Shown in pieces: positions 13,217-15,567 of a stretch of 15,567 nucleotides of DNA (position 1 is the first letter of the stretch; every line of letters begins with the position of its first letter). Location: NCBI GenBank assembly GCA_934394615.1, contig CAKRRJ010000055.1, positions 1 through 15,567 of the forward strand. Direction: 5' to 3'. This DNA is from an uncultured Lachnospiraceae bacterium. GTDB taxonomy: Bacteria > Bacillota > Clostridia > Lachnospirales > Lachnospiraceae. The notes below the pieces were generated by a model. It ran no database searches and was not told the DNA's origin. It was given only the letters and a program-made list of their open reading frames with translations. A program made the position numbers and the translations under genes.

Positions 13217-14062
13217 ATGAAAAGATTGGAAAATGAAGCGTTTCGGACGGCATTTTTGCTGCTCTGGCCGCTTGTTTTTTATGAGCTGTGCATAGAGATG
13301 GCTGCCTGGCTCTGCGCGTTTTGCGGAATCGAAGACAGCCTTTTTGTGACCGGTGCGGGAGCACTTCTGGCACTTCCGTTTCTGGCAGCGGCTTACCGGA
13401 GAAAAAAGAGCTGCTGCGGGAATTTCCGATCTCAGAGCGTGCACAAAGAACCGGAGTGTAAAAGAAAGCGAAATGGCCGGATCGCGGCAGGAAGCGCTCT
13501 GGCGGCTTTTGCCGGGGCAGGAGCATGTCTTTTCCTGAATATGGTCCTGCTGGTGTTCCTTTGTCCTTCCGGTGGCTGGGAGAGCACGCGGGAGGCGGTG
13601 TACCGGACATCGCCGGCGGTCCGGCTGCTGGTCACGGTGGTGCTTGCGCCGTTTGTGGAGGAGCTGGTCTTTCGCGGCCTGTTCCGCATGGAGCTGGGGC
13701 GGCATATGAGTCCAGTGCCAGCGGCACTTGTGACATCCGTTCTGTTCGGACTGTATCATGGCAATCTGAGCCAGGGCGTGTATGCGTTTTGTCTGTCTCT
13801 GTGCCTGGAACTGGTGTGCGCGTGGAGCGGTTTGCTGCTTCCGGCAGTTGCCCTGCATGCAGGTGCCAATGCGGCCGCGGCTGTTTTTACGGCGCTGGTG
13901 GTGTTTGCCGGGCAGACGGGAGCCTGCGCGCGCTTTTTGCAGCTTCTGCCGGATGGGGGATCTGTTCTGCGGCCGCAGGCCGCGATCGCCTTTGCGGCTG
14001 TGGGAGCGTGCACCACGGCAGTATCGTTATATAAAACCAAGGAGGTTTTTCAGAAACTATGA
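13217..14062 (+). CDS. CPBP-family intramembrane protease-like protein
   Basis: This 281-residue polytopic membrane protein belongs to the CPBP (CaaX protease and bacteriocin-processing, formerly Abi) family. The conserved residues are in place: EExxxR at Glu148-Glu149 to Arg153 (VEELVFRGLF), FxxxH at Phe177-His181 (FGLYH) and HxxxN at His214-Asn218. Hydrophobic segments lie at about 10-35, 43-60, 93-118, 130-150, 170-180, 185-212 and later. Related proteins process prenylated or peptide substrates or take part in bacteriocin immunity; no such genes are near, so the substrate is unknown. A basic, Cys-containing loop (about 61-90) separates the N-terminal helices. Its stop overlaps the glycosyltransferase start (ATGA), so they form an operon. 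The ATG at 13217 has only a weak ribosome site (AAGAGAA). Confidence 0.85.
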   Translation: MKRLENEAFRTAFLLLWPLVFYELCIEMAAWLCAFCGIEDSLFVTGAGALLALPFLAAAYRRKKSCCGNFRSQSVHKEPECKRKRNGRIAAGSALAAFAGAGACLFLNMVLLVFLCPSGGWESTREAVYRTSPAVRLLVTVVLAPFVEELVFRGLFRMELGRHMSPVPAALVTSVLFGLYHGNLSQGVYAFCLSLCLELVCAWSGLLLPAVALHAGANAAAAVFTALVVFAGQTGACARFLQLLPDGGSVLRPQAAIAFAAVGACTTAVSLYKTKEVFQKL

Positions 14063-15078
14063 AATTATTATCCATTGCAATTCCCTGCTATAATTCTGAA
14101 AGCTATATGAGAAACTGTATCGAGTCCCTGCTTCCGGGCGGAGACGAGGTGGAAATCCTGATCGTGGACGATGGTTCCACCAAAGATAACACCGCCCAGA
14201 TCGCGGATGAGTATGAGGCACGTTATCCGGGCATCTGCCGTGCCATCCACCAGGAGAATGGCGGACATGGCGAGGCAGTAAACGCAGGCCTGCGGGCGGC
14301 TACCGGCATTTATTTTAAGGTTGTAGACAGCGATGACTGGGTTAATGCAGAGGCGTACAAAGAGGTTCTGGAAACCCTGCGCAGTTTTGTTATGGGTGAG
14401 CAGACTCTGGATATGCTGATTACCAATTTCGTATACGAGAAACAGGGAGCAAAGCACAAACGTGTCATGCAGTACCGCACGGCGCTGCCGAAACGCCAGC
14501 TCTGTACCTGGAAGGACGTGAAAGTGTTTATGCTGGGTCAGTACATCCTCATGCATTCCGTGATTTACCGCACGAAAATGTTAAAGGACTGCGGCCTGGA
14601 ACTGCCGAAGCATACGTTCTATGTGGACAATATTTTCGTATTCCAGCCGCTTCCGTATGTGAAGACTTTTTACTACCTGGATGTAAACTTTTACCGTTAC
14701 TTTATTGGCAGACAGGACCAGTCTGTCAATGAACAGGTTATGATCGGCCGCATTGACCAGCAGCTTCTGGTAACCCGCCTCATGCTGGGTTACTACCACA
14801 GCGCAAAGATCACGAATTACAAGCTCCGCCATTATATGGTGCGCTACCTGGAAATCATGATGACGATCTGCTCCATTCTGGCCATCAAGTCCGGCACGGA
14901 TGAAAATATGGCGAAGAAGAAACAGCTCTGGGAAGATGTGAGAGAGCAGGATCTGGCTCTTTACATGCGCCTGCGCTGGGGCTTTTTGGGACAGAGCATG
15001 AATCTTCCGGGCAAGAGCGGCCGTACCGTCTCCATTGCCGGCTATAAGATCAGCCAGAAGTTCTTTGGATTTAACTAG
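14059..15078 (+). CDS. Family 2 glycosyltransferase
   Basis: This 339-residue GT-A-fold enzyme should move a sugar from a nucleotide-activated donor to an acceptor. The N-terminal block SIAIPCYNSESYMRNCIESLL is followed by VDDGS (Asp37-Asp38), the GGHGEAVNAGLRAATG block and DSDDW (Asp90-Trp94), which holds the metal- and UDP-binding aspartates. The C-terminal half contains HTFYVDNIFVFQPLPYVK, typical of cell-wall or exopolysaccharide GT2 enzymes of Firmicutes. No strong membrane helix is seen, so it is probably cytoplasmic or peripheral. Start ATG 14059 overlaps the CPBP gene stop by four bases and is preceded by AAGGAGG at about 14039-14045. Donor and acceptor cannot be told from sequence. 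Confidence 0.92.
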   Translation: MKLLSIAIPCYNSESYMRNCIESLLPGGDEVEILIVDDGSTKDNTAQIADEYEARYPGICRAIHQENGGHGEAVNAGLRAATGIYFKVVDSDDWVNAEAYKEVLETLRSFVMGEQTLDMLITNFVYEKQGAKHKRVMQYRTALPKRQLCTWKDVKVFMLGQYILMHSVIYRTKMLKDCGLELPKHTFYVDNIFVFQPLPYVKTFYYLDVNFYRYFIGRQDQSVNEQVMIGRIDQQLLVTRLMLGYYHSAKITNYKLRHYMVRYLEIMMTICSILAIKSGTDENMAKKKQLWEDVREQDLALYMRLRWGFLGQSMNLPGKSGRTVSIAGYKISQKFFGFN

Positions 15079-15096
15079 TTTATAAAAAATTTAGAA

Positions 15097-15125
15097 TTGA
15101 CGATAGTTTTAAAATAGTGTATCAT
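15097..15125 (+). promoter_or_regulatory. Promoter after the glycosyltransferase gene
   Basis: TTGACG (15097-15102), 17-base spacer, TATCAT (15120-15125). Predicted start near 15132. It drives a leader of about 135 bases that ends at the terminator at 15228-15267. Confidence 0.7.
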
Positions 15126-15131
15126 TGATTC

Positions 15132-15270
15132 CGTTAATACTTTACTGAGAAAAAGTAATAATGAGCAAGATACCGGTACACATGTTTGTATCTGTTTCTT
15201 ACATGAAACAGGGTGGTTTCAAAAACAGAGAAGATTTCCGTCCCTGAAATGGGGGCGGATTTTTTATTCT
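15132..15270 (+). ncRNA. Structured leader or small RNA ahead of the TRAP-type gene
   Basis: Between a good promoter and a terminator lies a segment with two mutually exclusive hairpins: CTGTTTC (15192-15198) with GAAACAG (15205-15211), and TGAAAC (15204-15209) with GTTTCA (15216-15221). A 28-codon frame (15161-15247, starting MSKIPVHMFV) ends inside the terminator loop but has only a weak ribosome site. I recognise no known riboswitch class. It could be an attenuator for the downstream transporter or a free small RNA. Confidence 0.4.
15228..15267 (+). terminator. Terminator ending the leader
   Basis: CCGTCCC (15238-15244) pairs with GGGGCGG, allowing one G-U pair, with A/T-rich flanks ATTT and ATTTTTT extending the stem. 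The loop is about TGAAATG, and a T6 run follows at 15261-15266. Confidence 0.7.
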
Positions 15271-15330
15271 GAATATCAGAATGCGCCATTGGCGTATCTG
15301 CAGATTACCTGATTTCCGATTGCGCGGGAC

Positions 15331-15415
15331 GACTGCCGACAGCAGGTCTTTCACATTCCGGATGTCCGAAAATCTTAATTTAAATCTATACATCGAGTGA
15401 CTGCCGACAGCAGGT
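15331..15415 (+). repeat. Pair of 17-bp direct repeats upstream of the TRAP-type gene
   Basis: GACTGCCGACAGCAGGT occurs at 15331-15347 and again at 15399-15415, 68 bases apart; the following bases CTTT / TCTTT are also alike. Each copy can form a small hairpin (CTGC, loop CGACA, GCAG). The rest of 15271-15487 shows no gene. The repeats may bind a transcription factor or an RNA-binding protein. Confidence 0.6.
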
Positions 15416-15487
15416 TCTTTGTATACCAACAATTCCGAAACAAAACAGAACAGGTATCACATCAAAGGGAAAGGGGTTAAAGGGTAT

Positions 15488-15567
15488 ATGAAAACCTACA
15501 AAAAACTCATGAATGCCCTCGCAGGCCTGGAAAAGCTGGTGCTGGAAATCGCAACCGTGCTGATTCT
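15488..15567 (+). CDS. Probable TRAP transporter small permease subunit, 5' end
   Basis: The first 26 codons (MKTYKKLMNALAGLEKLVLE, then IATVLI) are present and the gene runs off the right edge. A short basic start followed by AGLEKLVLEIATVLI, where a membrane helix begins, resembles DctQ-type small subunits of TRAP (tripartite ATP-independent periplasmic) transporters, which import organic acids using ion gradients. The large permease and binding protein would be expected next to it outside the window. AAAGGG lies 5 bases before the ATG, and GGAAAGGGG a little further. The call rests on a short stretch and is tentative. Confidence 0.5.
   Translation, partial: MKTYKKLMNALAGLEKLVLEIATVLI

Noticed and set aside
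15132..15270. Known riboswitch (c-di-GMP, preQ1, SAM or fluoride type)
   Set aside because: None of the conserved core sequences I know for these classes could be seen.

Overview
The window looks like chromosomal DNA of a moderately GC-balanced Clostridia, most likely Lachnospiraceae. Support comes from strong AGGAGG-type ribosome sites, TTGACA/TATAAT-like promoters, gene families typical of that group (paired short FeoA proteins, FeoB-associated Cys-rich protein, DUF6110, short Fur-like and DtxR-like regulators, GHDALG-type carbamate kinase) and the onset of a TRAP transporter. This is judged by eye; no database search was run.

Positions 1-11491 form a divalent-metal homeostasis island. It begins inside a zinc-type ABC uptake operon: the end of the His-rich binding protein, then znuC and znuB, closed by a terminator. 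Next is a ferrous iron unit: a promoter buried in repeated operator-like sequences, feoA, a second feoA, feoB and a 54-residue Cys-rich FeoB partner. A 91-residue Fur-like protein with only the DNA-binding half follows. Then come a DUF6110 protein and a P1B-type metal ATPase with an unusual SCALK membrane motif, a 121-residue DtxR/MntR-family repressor, and two consecutive G3E (CobW-type) GTPases. The first GTPase carries a His/Cys repeat with 37 histidines; the second is fused to a C-terminal domain resembling that of TIGR03943/DUF1980 proteins.

The most interesting signal is a repeated 16-base element, GTTAGC-N5-CTAA(C/T). It occurs three times in or near the feo promoter, once before the short Fur-like gene and once (one mismatch) just after the promoter of the His-rich GTPase. 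This suggests that iron uptake, a minimal Fur and a metallochaperone pair are one regulon, plausibly under the local DtxR-family protein.

Positions 11492-15567 are a mixed region: a GGDEF-domain gene without a normal start codon, a convergent carbamate kinase sharing its bidirectional terminator, a CPBP-family membrane protein overlapping a family 2 glycosyltransferase, and a 409-base non-genic stretch. That stretch holds a promoter, a structured leader ending in a terminator and a 17-base direct repeat, and it precedes the first 26 codons of a probable TRAP small permease subunit.
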